DNA from: Acidisphaera rubrifaciens HS-AP3
Lineage (GTDB): Bacteria; Pseudomonadota; Alphaproteobacteria; Acetobacterales; Acetobacteraceae
Assembly: GCF_000964365.1 (NCBI RefSeq)
Contig: NZ_BANB01000045.1
Span: 1 to 51,703 of the forward strand
DNA length: 51,703 nucleotides
Direction: 5' to 3'
This document shows positions 8,413-18,025 of this stretch, piece by piece. The first letter of the stretch is position 1, and every line of letters starts with the position of its first letter. The notes under the pieces were generated by a model. It was not told the DNA's origin and made no database searches. It saw only the letters and a program-made list of their open reading frames with translations. Made by a program: the position numbers and the translations under genes.

Positions 8413-9606
8413 TCACCCCATGAGCGCCGCGACGCCCGGCAGCGACTTGCCCTCCATCCATTCGAGGAAGGCGCCCCCGGCCGCGGAGACATAAGTCAGG
8501 CGGTCCAGCACACCCGCGTGACGCAGCGCCGAGACGGTGTCGCCGCCGCCCGCGACCGACACGAGTCGTCCTGCCTGCGTGAGGTTCGCGACCGTATGGG
8601 CGAGCGCCACGGTCGCGCGGTCGAAGGGCGGGGTCTCGAACGCGCCGAGCGGCCCGTTCCAGACGAGGGTTTTCATGGCTCCGAGCCCGTCCGACAGCAC
8701 GGATACCGTGGCCGGCCCGACATCGAGCGCCATCGCATCCGCCGGCACGGCGCCCACCGGGACCGTCTCGCTCGGGGCGCCTGCTTCGAGCTTGCGGGCG
8801 ATCACCACATCGATCGGAAGCATGATCGCGCAGCCGGCAGCCTTAGCCCGCGCGCGGATGTCACGCGCGGTCGCATGCATGTCGGGCTCCTGCAGCGACT
8901 TGCCCATGCCCGCGCCCTCGGCGGCGAGGAATGTGTTGGCCATGGCGCCGCCGATCACCAGCACGTCGACCTTGGACACCAGGTTGCCGAGCAGTTCGAG
9001 CTTGGTCGACACTTTCGACCCGGCGACGATCGCGGCCACGGGCCGCTGCGGATGGCCGAGGGCGGCATCCAGCGCCTCCAGCTCCGCCTGCATCAGTCGA
9101 CCCGCGTGGGACGGCAGGATGTGGGCCACCCCCTCCGTGCTGGCATGCGCCCGGTGGGCGGTCGAGAACGCGTCGTTCACGTACAGATCCGCCAGCGCGG
9201 CCAGCGCCGCCGCGAAGGCAGGATCGTTGTTCTCCTCGCCGGCATGGAAGCGGGTATTTTCCAGGACGAGGATGTCGCCGTCGCCGAGGCGCCCGACTGC
9301 CTGTTCCGCCACCGGGCCGATGCAGTCGTCGGCGAAGGCGACGGGCTTTCCCAGGATGTCCGCCAGGGCCGTCGCCACGGGCGCCAGCGACATCGCCGGC
9401 ACCCGCTTGCCCTTCGGACGGTCGAAGTGGCTGGTGACGATCACCCGCGCCCCGCCGGCGGCAAGTTCGCGGATCGTGGGCGTCAGGCGTTCGAGCCGGG
9501 TCCGGTCGGTGATCTGCCCGTCATGCATCGGCACGTTGAGATCGGCGCGCAGCAGCACGCGTTTGCCGACGACATCGACGCCGTCGAGTGTTCGCCACCC
9601 CGCCAT
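8413..9606 (-). CDS. pgk: phosphoglycerate kinase
   Basis: A 397-aa cytoplasmic enzyme that catalyses 1,3-bisphosphoglycerate + ADP to 3-phosphoglycerate + ATP, of normal length for bacterial Pgk. Substrate-binding signature [15 protein letters not shown] lies near the N-terminus, with TSHFDRPKG further on (the usual residue is Leu, as in SHLGRP; here it is Phe-Asp). The hinge and nucleotide domain show [36 protein letters not shown] and [13 protein letters not shown]. The start lies 1 nt after the gap stop, so translation is likely coupled. It is the third gene of the minus-strand tkt-like/gap/pgk operon. Confidence 0.97.
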   Translation of the reverse strand: MAGWRTLDGVDVVGKRVLLRADLNVPMHDGQITDRTRLERLTPTIRELAAGGARVIVTSHFDRPKGKRVPAMSLAPVATALADILGKPVAFADDCIGPVAEQAVGRLGDGDILVLENTRFHAGEENNDPAFAAALAALADLYVNDAFSTAHRAHASTEGVAHILPSHAGRLMQAELEALDAALGHPQRPVAAIVAGSKVSTKLELLGNLVSKVDVLVIGGAMANTFLAAEGAGMGKSLQEPDMHATARDIRARAKAAGCAIMLPIDVVIARKLEAGAPSETVPVGAVPADAMALDVGPATVSVLSDGLGAMKTLVWNGPLGAFETPPFDRATVALAHTVANLTQAGRLVSVAGGGDTVSALRHAGVLDRLTYVSAAGGAFLEWMEGKSLPGVAALMG

Positions 9607-9607
9607 G

Positions 9608-10621
9608 TCACAGGCTGCCGAACAGCGCTGCCGTGTCGGACATGCGCGACGAGAAGCCCCACTCGTTATCGTACCAGCCCATCACGCGGGCGAGCGCGCC
9701 ATCAACCACCGCGGTCTGCGTCGCATCGAAGCTGCACGAGGCCGGCGAATGGTTGAAGTCGATGCTGACGAGCTTGTGCGTGTTGTAATCGATGATGCCG
9801 CGCAGCTCACCTTCGGCCGCGTGCCGGAAGGCGTCGTTGATGGCCTCCGTCGTCGCGGGCTTCGCGAGGTTCACGTCGAGCGAGACGAGTGATACGTTGG
9901 GCACCGGCACGCGGATGGCCGTACCGTCGAGCTTTCCCTTCAGCTCCGGCAGCACGAGGCCGACCGCCCGCGCGGCGCCGGTGGTCGTCGGGATCGTCGA
10001 GACGGCGGCGGCACGCGCGCGATGCAGATCCTTGTGCAGCGTGTCCACGGTGTTCTGATCGCCCGTATAGGCGTGCACGGTCACCATGTAGCCACGCAGG
10101 ATGCCGAACGTATCGTGCAGCACCTTCGCCATCGGGGCGAGACAGTTGGTCGTGCAGGATGCGTTGGAGATGATCTGCATCTGCGGCGTGATGGATTTGT
10201 GGTTCACGCCATAGACGATGGTCGCGTCGACGCCGTCGGCGGGGGCGGAGATCAGCACCTTGCGCGCGCCGGCCTCGAGCAGCTTCGCCGCCTGCTCACG
10301 CTTGGTGAAGATGCCCGTGCACTCCATGGCCACGTCCACGCCACCGAATGGCACGCGGCTGGGGTCACGCTCCGCGGAGACACGGATCGGGCCATAGGTG
10401 CGACCGCCATGGCGGATCAGGATCGTCTCGCCGTCGACCAGCACCTCGCCGGGGAATCGCCCGTGCACGCTATCGTAGCGAAACAGGTGCGCGTTGGCCT
10501 CCGTGCTGCCCAAATCGTTGATCGCGACCGGCTCGATATCGGTGCGCCCGCTTTCGATCATTGCCCGCAGCACGAGCCGCCCGATGCGTCCGAACCCGTT
10601 GATTGCGACCTTGACTGGCAT
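9608..10621 (-). CDS. gap: type I glyceraldehyde-3-phosphate dehydrogenase
   Basis: A 337-aa enzyme that oxidises glyceraldehyde-3-phosphate to 1,3-bisphosphoglycerate with NAD(P). The Rossmann start [16 protein letters not shown] and the catalytic motif SNASCTTNC (Cys156) are intact, and the downstream His is in [11 protein letters not shown]. After the first strand, INDLGS has Asp36, which favours NAD over NADP. ATG 10621 has AGGG about 7 nt upstream; a TTG two codons earlier is less likely. It lies 21 nt after the transketolase-like gene and 1 nt before pgk, the classical alphaproteobacterial glycolysis/Calvin-type order. Confidence 0.97.
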   Translation of the reverse strand: MPVKVAINGFGRIGRLVLRAMIESGRTDIEPVAINDLGSTEANAHLFRYDSVHGRFPGEVLVDGETILIRHGGRTYGPIRVSAERDPSRVPFGGVDVAMECTGIFTKREQAAKLLEAGARKVLISAPADGVDATIVYGVNHKSITPQMQIISNASCTTNCLAPMAKVLHDTFGILRGYMVTVHAYTGDQNTVDTLHKDLHRARAAAVSTIPTTTGAARAVGLVLPELKGKLDGTAIRVPVPNVSLVSLDVNLAKPATTEAINDAFRHAAEGELRGIIDYNTHKLVSIDFNHSPASCSFDATQTAVVDGALARVMGWYDNEWGFSSRMSDTAALFGSL

Positions 10622-10642
10622 TTCCAACCCTTTCGTTTGCCG

Positions 10643-12460
10643 TTACGACCGTGTGCAGCGCGCCTTCATGACCCGCATTCTGACCGTTTCTATAACGGTA
10701 GCGCAGGAAATGCCGAAAGACTGACCCGGTTGCGTGCCGGGCCCGGCGGTCGGATCAATAAAGGCGCCGTCCTCGCCGATCCAGCGCTCCCATCCCAACC
10801 GTGCCCCGCGTTCGATGCCGATCCGGGGCGCGGTGCCGAGGACGGTCTGGCGATAGGCGTCGTCCTGGACGGCAAAGAGCTCCCAGCAGGGCAGGGCGGC
10901 GACGGCGACCGCAATGCCTTCGGCCGCCAGCTCCGCCTGCGCCGCGCGGGCAACGGCAAGGTCGGTTCCCGTCGCAATCAGGGTCGCCTCCGGCTCCCCG
11001 TCGGCGGCTTCCACCAGATATCCGCCGCGTGCGACCGGCTGCGCCGCCTCGGGGCGCGGGAGCGCCGCGACGGCGTCAGTCCCCAGAAAGACGGCGGTGG
11101 GACCGTCGGTGCGGCGCAGCGCGATGTCGCAGCACTCGGCGGCCTCGACCGCGTCGCCAGGCCGCAGCACGAGCAGATTGGACACGGCGCGGAGCGAGGC
11201 CAGCAATCCATCCGACGCGGTGCCGTGCGCGTCCTCCGTCATGAAGCATGTGATCGGGAGCTGCCGGCGGGCCGCTATGCGCAGGGCCGGCCGCAGGCTG
11301 TCGCAGGTCTCGGCCGATACCTGCGCGACCGGCACGAGCCCCCCATGTAAGGCAAGCCCGAGCAGGACCGCCCCGAGACCGGCCGTGCAGGCACCGCAGT
11401 CCACCGCGCGGCCGCGATGCGCCTCGGGCGGCGGCCACTCCGCATCGCCCGGGCGACCGCCGCGGACCAGCACCAGCTCCGGCGTGGCGGTCATCAGCCC
11501 GTCCAGCACGTCGCGGGCCGCGGCGGCGGGGCTGGGTGCCGGCGTGGTCGCCGCGATGGCCTTGCGAAGGGTGCCCACCACCTCGTGCGCGTCATCGGAG
11601 CGCCGCCGTCCCGCGGCGCGGTCATGTTCGTCGCGCAAGGGGTGCTGGGCAAGCCGGCGCAGCCATGCACGGCGGGCGGGTGCCGATCGGGCGTCGGCGG
11701 CCTGCCAGTGCGCGGCATCGGACTCGTAATCGGCGGGATCAGCGCCAGCGGCACTGGACGCCTCGTCGGCCGGGCACAGGATGAGCGTCGGGCGGCGGCC
11801 CCGCAGTGCGAACGAAAGGGCGGCCGGCAACGCCCCCGCATCGCCAGGGCGGACATGCCGGACGGCCCACCCCGTCGCCTGCGCCTGTCGCGCGAGCCGC
11901 TCCATGGGCGCCGGACCATTCGCCGTCAGGACGACAACCAGGCGACTGAGGTGCAGTCGGGCGGCAAGATCGAGCGCCTCCTGCCCCGGGCCGCTGGCGA
12001 GGTCATCCGGGCCGACCAGCACCCATGTCCGATGGTCGACGAGACTGCGTCCGAAGCGCGCGGCCAGCAGCCGTTCCGCGGCCGCCAACCCGACGGCGGT
12101 GCCGAGCCCCAGGCCGGGGGGCAGCCGGCTGGGACCGACGGGCGTGACCATGCCGCCGGGGTCGCAGGCCAGCAGCGGATCGTAGGCCGGCGCGGTGTGG
12201 CCGAGGCCCGTCAGCATGTGAGCGGAGGCGAAAGGCGCGGCTGGATCGGCAAGCACGAGCCGGTCCCGGTCCGGCCACGCAGGGTCGGCGGCGTCGTATT
12301 TCAGAACACCAGCCCAGAGCGCGCGCAGCACGGCAGCCGTCCCGGTTGGACGAGATGCGGAATCGACGGACATGGGGGCCGCGATTGGCGAGGCTGCGTG
12401 CGGCGGGTCGTCGGTGCCGGGTGCATCGCGGCGGACCAGGCGGGCTGCGTTGGCTGCCAT
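10643..12460 (-). CDS. transketolase-family protein, probably catalytically inactive
   Basis: A 605-aa protein colinear with transketolase over all three domains (DPAWPDRDRLVL; LGLGTAVGLAAAERLLAARFG; ALHGGLVP; SLRAVSNLLVLRPGDAVEAAE; GWERWIGEDGAF), but shorter than the usual ~660 aa. Motifs needed for thiamine-diphosphate chemistry are replaced when aligned by eye. The N-terminal SGHPG region is absent, GHGS is DPAAP (72-76), and the GDG cofactor motif is GPDD (150-153). The FGVREHAM stretch with the cofactor-activating Glu is CGACTAGL (355-362), and GEDGPTHQP is reduced to GTASDG. ATG 12460 has a weak purine-rich site (GAGAGA) upstream. The position before gap and pgk is that of a true tkt. 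A regulatory or structural role is possible; a working enzyme seems unlikely. Confidence 0.85.
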   Translation of the reverse strand: MAANAARLVRRDAPGTDDPPHAASPIAAPMSVDSASRPTGTAAVLRALWAGVLKYDAADPAWPDRDRLVLADPAAPFASAHMLTGLGHTAPAYDPLLACDPGGMVTPVGPSRLPPGLGLGTAVGLAAAERLLAARFGRSLVDHRTWVLVGPDDLASGPGQEALDLAARLHLSRLVVVLTANGPAPMERLARQAQATGWAVRHVRPGDAGALPAALSFALRGRRPTLILCPADEASSAAGADPADYESDAAHWQAADARSAPARRAWLRRLAQHPLRDEHDRAAGRRRSDDAHEVVGTLRKAIAATTPAPSPAAAARDVLDGLMTATPELVLVRGGRPGDAEWPPPEAHRGRAVDCGACTAGLGAVLLGLALHGGLVPVAQVSAETCDSLRPALRIAARRQLPITCFMTEDAHGTASDGLLASLRAVSNLLVLRPGDAVEAAECCDIALRRTDGPTAVFLGTDAVAALPRPEAAQPVARGGYLVEAADGEPEATLIATGTDLAVARAAQAELAAEGIAVAVAALPCWELFAVQDDAYRQTVLGTAPRIGIERGARLGWERWIGEDGAFIDPTAGPGTQPGQSFGISCATVIETVRMRVMKARCTRS

Positions 12461-12684
12461 TCCAGTCTCTCTAGTACGGCGCGCTCTTAGGCGCTCGGCG
12501 CCCCCCCGGCAAGCCGGCGACCGCGCTTGCGGCGCCACAGATGGCTTGCAAAAATCCGCCCGCTCCGCCATGTCAGGTGCAGTTTTGACGCCGGTCTGAA
12601 GACGCCCGCCTGGGTCGGGCATGTCATGAACCGGATACCTGAACGGGCGCGCGGGGCATGGGCCTTGCCGCGCCCGTCATGCAT

Positions 12685-12690
12685 GGAGGG
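12685..12690 (+). promoter_or_regulatory. ribosome-binding site that fixes the TTG start of fusA
   Basis: GGAGGG lies 8 nt before TTG 12699. The next residues match the conserved EF-G N-terminus directly, and no ATG or GTG is available in frame at a suitable place, so this site supports TTG as the real start. Confidence 0.75.
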
Positions 12691-12698
12691 CATCCGCC

Positions 12699-14786
12699 TT
12701 GGCCGCGACCCCGCTCGAACGGATCCGCAATATCGGCATCACCGCGCATATCGACGCGGGCAAGACCACGACGACCGAGCGCATCCTGTACTACACCGGC
12801 GTATCCCATAAGATCGGCGAGGTGCACGAAGGCAACACCACGACCGACTACATGGAGCAGGAGCGCGAGCGGGGGATCACCATCACCTCCGCCGCCGTGA
12901 CGTGCGAGTGGAAGAACCACCGCATCAACATCATCGACACGCCCGGCCACATCGACTTCAACATCGAGGTGAATCGCAGCCTCCGCGTTCTGGACGGCGC
13001 GGTATTCATCATCGAGGGCGTGGCCGGCGTGCAGCCGCAGAGCGAGACCAACTGGCGCCTCGCCGACCGCTACAACGTGCCGCGCATTATCTTCATCAAC
13101 AAGCTCGACCGCACCGGTGCCGACTTCTACCGCGCGTTCGATACGCTGAAGGAGAAGCTCGACATCGTGGCGCTGCCGCTGCAGCTCCCGATCGGGATCG
13201 AGGACCAGTTCGTCGGCGTCGTCGATCTCGTGGAGATGAAGGCCATCGTCTGGGAAGGCGGTGAGCTGGGGGCGAAGTACCACGACGAGCCGATCCCGGC
13301 GGATCTGGCGGATAAGGCCAAGGAATATCGCCAGCTGCTGCTCGACACGGCGCTGTCCGTCGACGACGCGGCGATGGAGGAATATTTCGAGAAGGGCGAC
13401 GTCGAAGTCGCGACCCTGAAGCGCTGCATCAAGGCCGGCGCCATCAGCGGCGTCTTCCGTCCGGTGCTGTGCGGCACCGCATTCAAGAACAAGGGCGTGC
13501 AGCCGCTGCTCGACGCGGTGCTCGACTACCTGCCGAGCCCGGTCGACGTCCCCGGCATCAGCATCGCCGCCGAGGAAGGGGAGGAGGACGGCGAGCACTC
13601 CGACCGTCGGCGTATCAAGGCCGATCCGAGCGCGCCGTTCGCCGGTCTGGCGTTCAAGATCATCAACGACAAGTACGGCACCCTTACCTTTGTCCGCGTC
13701 TACGCCGGCACGCTGAAAAGCGGCGACATGGTGCAGAACACGACCAAGGGGCACCGCGAGCGCATCGGCCGCATGTTCCAGATGCACGCGGACAAGCGCG
13801 CCGAGATCAAGGAAGTCTCGGCCGGAGATATCGCGGCCTTTGTCGGGCTGAAGGACACCCAGACGGGTGACACCCTCGCCTCGTCCGACGATCCGGTGGT
13901 GCTGGAGCGCATGGCCTTCCCGGTGCCGGTGATCGACATCTCTGTCGAGCCGAAGACGAAGGATGCGGTCGAGAAGATGTCGCTCGGTCTGCAGAAGCTC
14001 GCGGCGGAGGACCCGTCGCTGCGTCTCAAGACCGATCAGGAGAGCGGCCAGACGATCCTGTCCGGCATGGGCGAGCTGCATCTCGAAATCATCATCGACC
14101 GGCTGCGTCGCGAATACGGCGTCGACTGCAACATCGGCGCGCCGCAGGTCGCCTATCGCGAGACGATCAGCAAGCCGCATACCGAGGTCTACACCCACAA
14201 GAAGCAGACGGGCGGCTCTGGTCAGTTCGCCGAGGTGAAGATCGTCTTCGAGCCGCAGGAACGTAACGCCGGCATCACCTTCGAGAACGCCGTCGTCGGC
14301 GGTTCGGTGCCGCGGGAATACATTCCGGCGGTCGAGAAGGGCATCAAGGTGCAGGCCGAGACGGGTGTGCTCGCGGGCTTCCCGACCGTCGATTTCAAAT
14401 ACACGCTGGTGGACGGCAAGTATCACGACGTCGACAGCTCGGCGCTGGCGTTCGAAATCGCGGCCAAGGCCTGCTTCCGCGAGGGCATGAAGAAGGCGAG
14501 CCCGATCATCCTCGAGCCGATCATGGACGTGGAGGTGACGACGCCGCAGGACCATGTCGGCGACGTGGTGGGCGACATCAATCGCCGCCGCGGCATGATC
14601 CAGAACCAGGAAAGCTCGGGCTCGACCGTGATCGTGCGCAGCCACGTGCCGCTGAAGGAGATGTTCGGCTATATCTCCGACCTGCGCAGCATGACCAAGG
14701 GGCGCGCGAGCTTCACCATGCAGTTCCACCACTATGATCCGGTGCCGCGGAACATCGCGGACGAGCTGGTGAAAAAGAGCGCCTGA
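12699..14786 (+). CDS. fusA: translation elongation factor G
   Basis: A 695-aa GTPase that drives ribosomal translocation and recycling, of standard length. The G-domain motifs are G1 AHIDAGKTT, the switch I region [12 protein letters not shown]3 DTPGHIDF and G4 [10 protein letters not shown]. Later domains show GMGELHLEI and, in domain [13 protein letters not shown] and [16 protein letters not shown], and it ends [22 protein letters not shown]. It starts with TTG. The gene is not in the usual str operon (rpsL-rpsG-fusA-tuf); it stands alone, divergent from the transketolase-like operon, with a small ORF 7 bp downstream. It could be a second EF-G copy, but the sequence looks like the housekeeping type. 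Confidence 0.96.
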   Translation: MAATPLERIRNIGITAHIDAGKTTTTERILYYTGVSHKIGEVHEGNTTTDYMEQERERGITITSAAVTCEWKNHRINIIDTPGHIDFNIEVNRSLRVLDGAVFIIEGVAGVQPQSETNWRLADRYNVPRIIFINKLDRTGADFYRAFDTLKEKLDIVALPLQLPIGIEDQFVGVVDLVEMKAIVWEGGELGAKYHDEPIPADLADKAKEYRQLLLDTALSVDDAAMEEYFEKGDVEVATLKRCIKAGAISGVFRPVLCGTAFKNKGVQPLLDAVLDYLPSPVDVPGISIAAEEGEEDGEHSDRRRIKADPSAPFAGLAFKIINDKYGTLTFVRVYAGTLKSGDMVQNTTKGHRERIGRMFQMHADKRAEIKEVSAGDIAAFVGLKDTQTGDTLASSDDPVVLERMAFPVPVIDISVEPKTKDAVEKMSLGLQKLAAEDPSLRLKTDQESGQTILSGMGELHLEIIIDRLRREYGVDCNIGAPQVAYRETISKPHTEVYTHKKQTGGSGQFAEVKIVFEPQERNAGITFENAVVGGSVPREYIPAVEKGIKVQAETGVLAGFPTVDFKYTLVDGKYHDVDSSALAFEIAAKACFREGMKKASPIILEPIMDVEVTTPQDHVGDVVGDINRRRGMIQNQESSGSTVIVRSHVPLKEMFGYISDLRSMTKGRASFTMQFHHYDPVPRNIADELVKKSA

Positions 14787-14793
14787 CGCACCA

Positions 14794-15120
14794 GTGAGCG
14801 CACCGCGGCTGCACTGGACGCGGGGACGGGCGGACGAGGGTGGCGGCGAAGGCCGCACCCTCGAATGGATCGGACTAGACGACGCGGGCGCACCGATCGC
14901 CCGCGTCGTTCGTTTGCGCGGTCCCACGCTCGGGGACTGGCGCCGCCACGCCGCGGTGCCGCTCGACGAGGAGGCCCGCATCATCGAATTGCGGCCACCC
15001 GCGCCTGCGGGGGCCGCGTGGCTTGCCTATATCGGCGGCAAGGTGGTGGGGCGTGCCGCGCTGCCGCTGCAGGCGGTCAGGACGGCCGAGGCGGCGCTCG
15101 CCGGGCGCGGACGCCCGTAA
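14794..15120 (+). CDS. small hypothetical protein downstream of fusA
   Basis: A 108-aa ORF starting with GTG 7 bp after the fusA stop. It is soluble and rich in Arg, Gly and Ala, without Cys or transmembrane segments. A central ordered part reads EWIGLDDAGAPIARVVRLRGP and continues into AWLAYIGGKVVGRAALPL. No family is recognised. The close spacing and the terminator just downstream suggest it is the last gene of the fusA transcript. There is no strong Shine-Dalgarno sequence, so translation may depend on coupling. Confidence 0.6.
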   Translation: MSAPRLHWTRGRADEGGGEGRTLEWIGLDDAGAPIARVVRLRGPTLGDWRRHAAVPLDEEARIIELRPPAPAGAAWLAYIGGKVVGRAALPLQAVRTAEAALAGRGRP

Positions 15121-15127
15121 GCTGAAC

Positions 15128-15163
15128 CGTTTCATAAATCTTTAAGGTTGATGAAACGTTTTT
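15128..15163 (+). terminator. rho-independent-like terminator after fusA unit
   Basis: An inverted repeat CGTTTCAT (15128-15135) / ATGAAACG (15151-15158) with a 15-nt loop is followed directly by TTTTT. The stem is AT-rich for this genome and the loop is large, so termination may be weak. The A+T content and position could also make it an operator for the gene at 15209. Confidence 0.5.
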
Positions 15164-15208
15164 CCGTCGGATGCGTCTGATCGCTGCTGCCAATCACAGG
15201 AGCACATG

Positions 15209-15478
15209 ATGCGCACCCGCTACCTTGCCCTTGCCGGTTTGACCCTGTCGTTCGGCGTCGCGACGATGACCGCCCAGCCGGCAAGCGCCGGTTGTCTTAC
15301 TGGCGCCGTCGTCGGCGGCGTGGCCGGCCACATGGTTCATCACGGCGTACTCGGCGCTGCGGCCGGCTGCGCCGTGGGTCACCACCATGCCAAGGTCGCG
15401 CAGCAGCGGCAGCGTGAGGCCACGCCGACCGCCGGGACGCCCGCGACCGGTGGGGCGCCCGATACCGCGACGCACTGA
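15209..15478 (+). CDS. small secreted glycine-zipper-like, His-rich protein
   Basis: An 89-aa exported protein. The signal peptide runs to QPASA-G (about residue 27). The mature part contains a Gly-zipper-like hydrophobic stretch, GAVVGGVAGHMVHHGVLGA, then CAVGHHHAKVAQ with clustered His, two Cys in all, and a Thr/Pro/Ala tail. Related small glycine-zipper proteins sit in the envelope; the function is unknown, and the His/Cys content might bind metal (inference). AGGAG at 15198-15202 is 6 nt before ATG 15209 and only 3 nt before ATG 15206, so 15209 is preferred. It follows the fusA-unit terminator and so probably has its own promoter. Confidence 0.7.
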   Translation: MRTRYLALAGLTLSFGVATMTAQPASAGCLTGAVVGGVAGHMVHHGVLGAAAGCAVGHHHAKVAQQRQREATPTAGTPATGGAPDTATH

Positions 15479-15495
15479 CGGCGTGGCCGCAGGCG

Positions 15496-16281
15496 CTACA
15501 TCAGCGTCTGCATGTCTCCGTCGATCGCGAGGGCCTGCCCGCTGATCGTCGCGCCGAACGGGCTGCTGAGATAAAGCGCCATGTTGGCGATGTCGTGCTG
15601 GGTAACGAAGCAGCGGAGCGATGTCGTCGCGACGGATCGCTCCGTCTGCTCGTTCTCGCCGATACCGGCTGCCTGCGCCTTCGCGCTGAGCACCCGCCTG
15701 ATGCGCGGGCCGTCCACCAGGCCGGGAAGGATGGCGTTAACCCTGATCCCTCTCGGTCCAAGCTCGATCGCAAGCGTCTTCGTCAGTCCGATAACGCCCC
15801 ATTTCGCCGCCGAGTAGGGGCTACGCAAAGCGAAGCCGAAACGGCCGGCAGCGGAGCTGAGATTGATGATCGATCCGCCGCCGGCCTGCCGCAGAGCCGG
15901 AATGGCGCGCCTCGCGGTGTGAAACATCGACGCGAGGTCGACGCGCAAGGTCTCCTCCACCTCCGCCGGCGTCAGGTCCTCCGCCCGCTTCGTCGGACCG
16001 GCGATGCCGGCGTTGTTGACCAGCACGTCAAGGCCGCCGAGATGCGTGACGGCAGCGTCGATGAAGCCCTCCATGTCGGAACTGACGCCGGCGTCGGCGC
16101 GCATCCCAGGATAGGCGCTGTCAGACAGTGCCTGTTCATCGATGTCGGAGATAAAGACCGACGCGCCGCAGGCGGCGTAGCTGTCGGCCATCACCCGCCC
16201 GATCCCGGCGGCACCCGCCGTGATCGCCACCCGCAGCCCGCCGAGATCAACCGTGAGGGGTGTTCGTGCGCCGCTGATCAT
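15496..16281 (-). CDS. SDR-family oxidoreductase
   Basis: A 261-aa classical short-chain dehydrogenase. The cofactor motif TAGAAGIG (21-28) has Ala where most have Gly, followed by Asp46 (SDIDE), which favours NAD(H). NNAG is at 89-92, and catalytic Ser142/143 (NLSSAAG), Tyr156 and Lys160 (YSAAKWG) are intact. The end GQALAIDGDMQTLM fits 3-oxoacyl-reductase-like or sugar/hydroxyacid dehydrogenases; the substrate is unknown. It lies 34 bp downstream of the lactate permease on the same strand, so a joint role with a 2-hydroxyacid is possible but only inferred. Confidence 0.9.
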   Translation of the reverse strand: MISGARTPLTVDLGGLRVAITAGAAGIGRVMADSYAACGASVFISDIDEQALSDSAYPGMRADAGVSSDMEGFIDAAVTHLGGLDVLVNNAGIAGPTKRAEDLTPAEVEETLRVDLASMFHTARRAIPALRQAGGGSIINLSSAAGRFGFALRSPYSAAKWGVIGLTKTLAIELGPRGIRVNAILPGLVDGPRIRRVLSAKAQAAGIGENEQTERSVATTSLRCFVTQHDIANMALYLSSPFGATISGQALAIDGDMQTLM

Positions 16282-16315
16282 GCCCGTCTCCTTGGCGTGT
16301 GGGGCCCGTCGTCCG

Positions 16316-17926
16316 CTAGTGCGGTATCATCCACGGCACGACGTATTGCTGCAGCGCCACCAGAAGGCCGAGCAGGATCGTCAGAGCCACACTATGCACG
16401 AACGTGCGGGCGAAGACGGCGCCTTCGTGGCCCTTGAGGTTCGTGACCGCGACGCCGGTGGCAATGTTTTGCGGCGAAATCATCTTGCCTAGCACGCCGC
16501 CGGAGGAGTTGGTCGCGGCAATCAACACCGGATTGAGATTGAGCTGGTGGGCTGCGACCACCTGCAGGTTGCCGAACAGGGCATTGCCGGAGGTGTCGCT
16601 GCCCGACAGGAACACGGCGATCCAGCCCAGGAACGGCGACAGCAGGATGAAGATCGGACCGGCCGCGGCGACGCCCTTACCGAGCGTGTAGGACAGCCCG
16701 GAGTAGTTCATCAGAAACGCAACGCTGATGATCAGCGCCACCGTCACGATGGCAAGCCACGTCTGCCGCCATGTCTGACCGATGCAGCGGAGGAACGCGG
16801 CGGGCGAGCAGGCGCAGAGAACGGCGGTGATGATCGAGGCAATCAGGATGGCCGTGCCGGTCGACAGCGGCTGGAACGTATACAACGCCGCATAGGGCTT
16901 TCCGCCGTACAGCGTGATCGCGACCTGGTTGTGCAGGCCTGGGAACGGGAATGTCTGCGCCCCGACCGCGAAGACCTTGTAGTCAGTCCAGACGATCACG
17001 ACGGCGGCAACGACGACCCAGGGTATCCAGCCCCGCCAGGGCGCGACGGGGGTCGTGCCGCGGGTCGCGGGCCGGGCGGTCAGGGGCGCGATCGCGTGCA
17101 GCGGGTCCGGTGCCGGCCGCCAGACCTGGAGGAACAGGATGGTGACGATCAGGGCACCGAGCGACGAAAGCACGTCGGTGAGCTGGTAGTCGATGTAGTT
17201 CGACGCGACGAACTGCGACAGGGCGAAGCTGCCGCCCGCGACGAGCAGCATCGGGAACAAGGCCCGCACCGACCGAAAGCCGCCGTAGATCGTCATGACG
17301 TAGAACGGCAGCAGGAAGGCGAGGAACGGCAGCTGCCGGCCGACCATCTGGCCCAGCGCCATCGCAGGCAGGCCGGTGACCTTTCCGAGCGTCGTGATCG
17401 GCACGCCCAGCGCGCCGAAGGCCACGGGCGCCGTATTGAAGATCAGCGTGAACACGAGCGCTTCCAGCGGCGGGAAGCCGACCATGATGAGCAGCGACGA
17501 GGTGATCGCGACCGGCGTGCCGAAGCCGGCAACGCCTTCCAGCAGCGCGCCGAAGCAGAACCCGATGACCACAAGGACGACGCGCCGGTCGTTCGGCAGG
17601 TGGTTCATCACCCAATCGCGAAACGCGTCGAAGTGACCGGTCGTTACGGCGACATTATACAGAAGCAACGCGGTGAAGACGATCCACATCACCGGCAGCA
17701 GCGCGAACAGGACGCCGTTGCCGATGGCGGCGGCCGCCAGGTGCGGCGGGAATTGCCAGAAACCGACCGCGACGATCAGCGCCACGATCAGGCCCGCCAG
17801 CGAGGCCTGCCACGCCGGGCGACGAAGGGCGCCCAGCAAAATGAGGACGGTCAGGATCGGGGTCAGCGCCACCAGAAAGGAGGCCGACAGGCTCCCCCCG
17901 ATCGGGGTCAGCAGTTGCTGGAACAT
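16316..17926 (-). CDS. L-lactate permease family transporter
   Basis: A ~536-aa polytopic membrane protein of the LctP/LldP family, which imports lactate or glycolate with protons. Visible family features are the N-terminal ALTPILTVLILLGALRRPAW, the conserved GFCFGALLEGVAGFGTPVAI segment, and near the C-terminus SGSDTSGNALFGNLQ followed by NSSGGVLGKMISPQNIATG. All are highly conserved. ATG 17926 begins the first membrane segment; an earlier start at 17977 would add an Arg-rich, non-conserved stretch. GGGAG lies about 11 nt upstream. An SDR gene follows in the same direction; no lactate dehydrogenase is in view. Confidence 0.93.
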   Translation of the reverse strand: MFQQLLTPIGGSLSASFLVALTPILTVLILLGALRRPAWQASLAGLIVALIVAVGFWQFPPHLAAAAIGNGVLFALLPVMWIVFTALLLYNVAVTTGHFDAFRDWVMNHLPNDRRVVLVVIGFCFGALLEGVAGFGTPVAITSSLLIMVGFPPLEALVFTLIFNTAPVAFGALGVPITTLGKVTGLPAMALGQMVGRQLPFLAFLLPFYVMTIYGGFRSVRALFPMLLVAGGSFALSQFVASNYIDYQLTDVLSSLGALIVTILFLQVWRPAPDPLHAIAPLTARPATRGTTPVAPWRGWIPWVVVAAVVIVWTDYKVFAVGAQTFPFPGLHNQVAITLYGGKPYAALYTFQPLSTGTAILIASIITAVLCACSPAAFLRCIGQTWRQTWLAIVTVALIISVAFLMNYSGLSYTLGKGVAAAGPIFILLSPFLGWIAVFLSGSDTSGNALFGNLQVVAAHQLNLNPVLIAATNSSGGVLGKMISPQNIATGVAVTNLKGHEGAVFARTFVHSVALTILLGLLVALQQYVVPWMIPH

Positions 17927-18025
17927 TTTGGTTCTTGCTCCCGGACGTCGCCGCGGCGTGCCGCTTGTCCGGACCAATGCCGGATTCGTCCGCCGTTGAA
18001 CAGTCCCGCCGCCGGTCGGGCTGGA

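Noticed and set aside
12624-14984. 786-codon open frame on the minus strand
   Set aside because: It lies wholly antisense to fusA, which has every EF-G motif. The translated product is His/Asp/Arg-rich with no family match; long antisense frames are normal in GC-rich codon usage.
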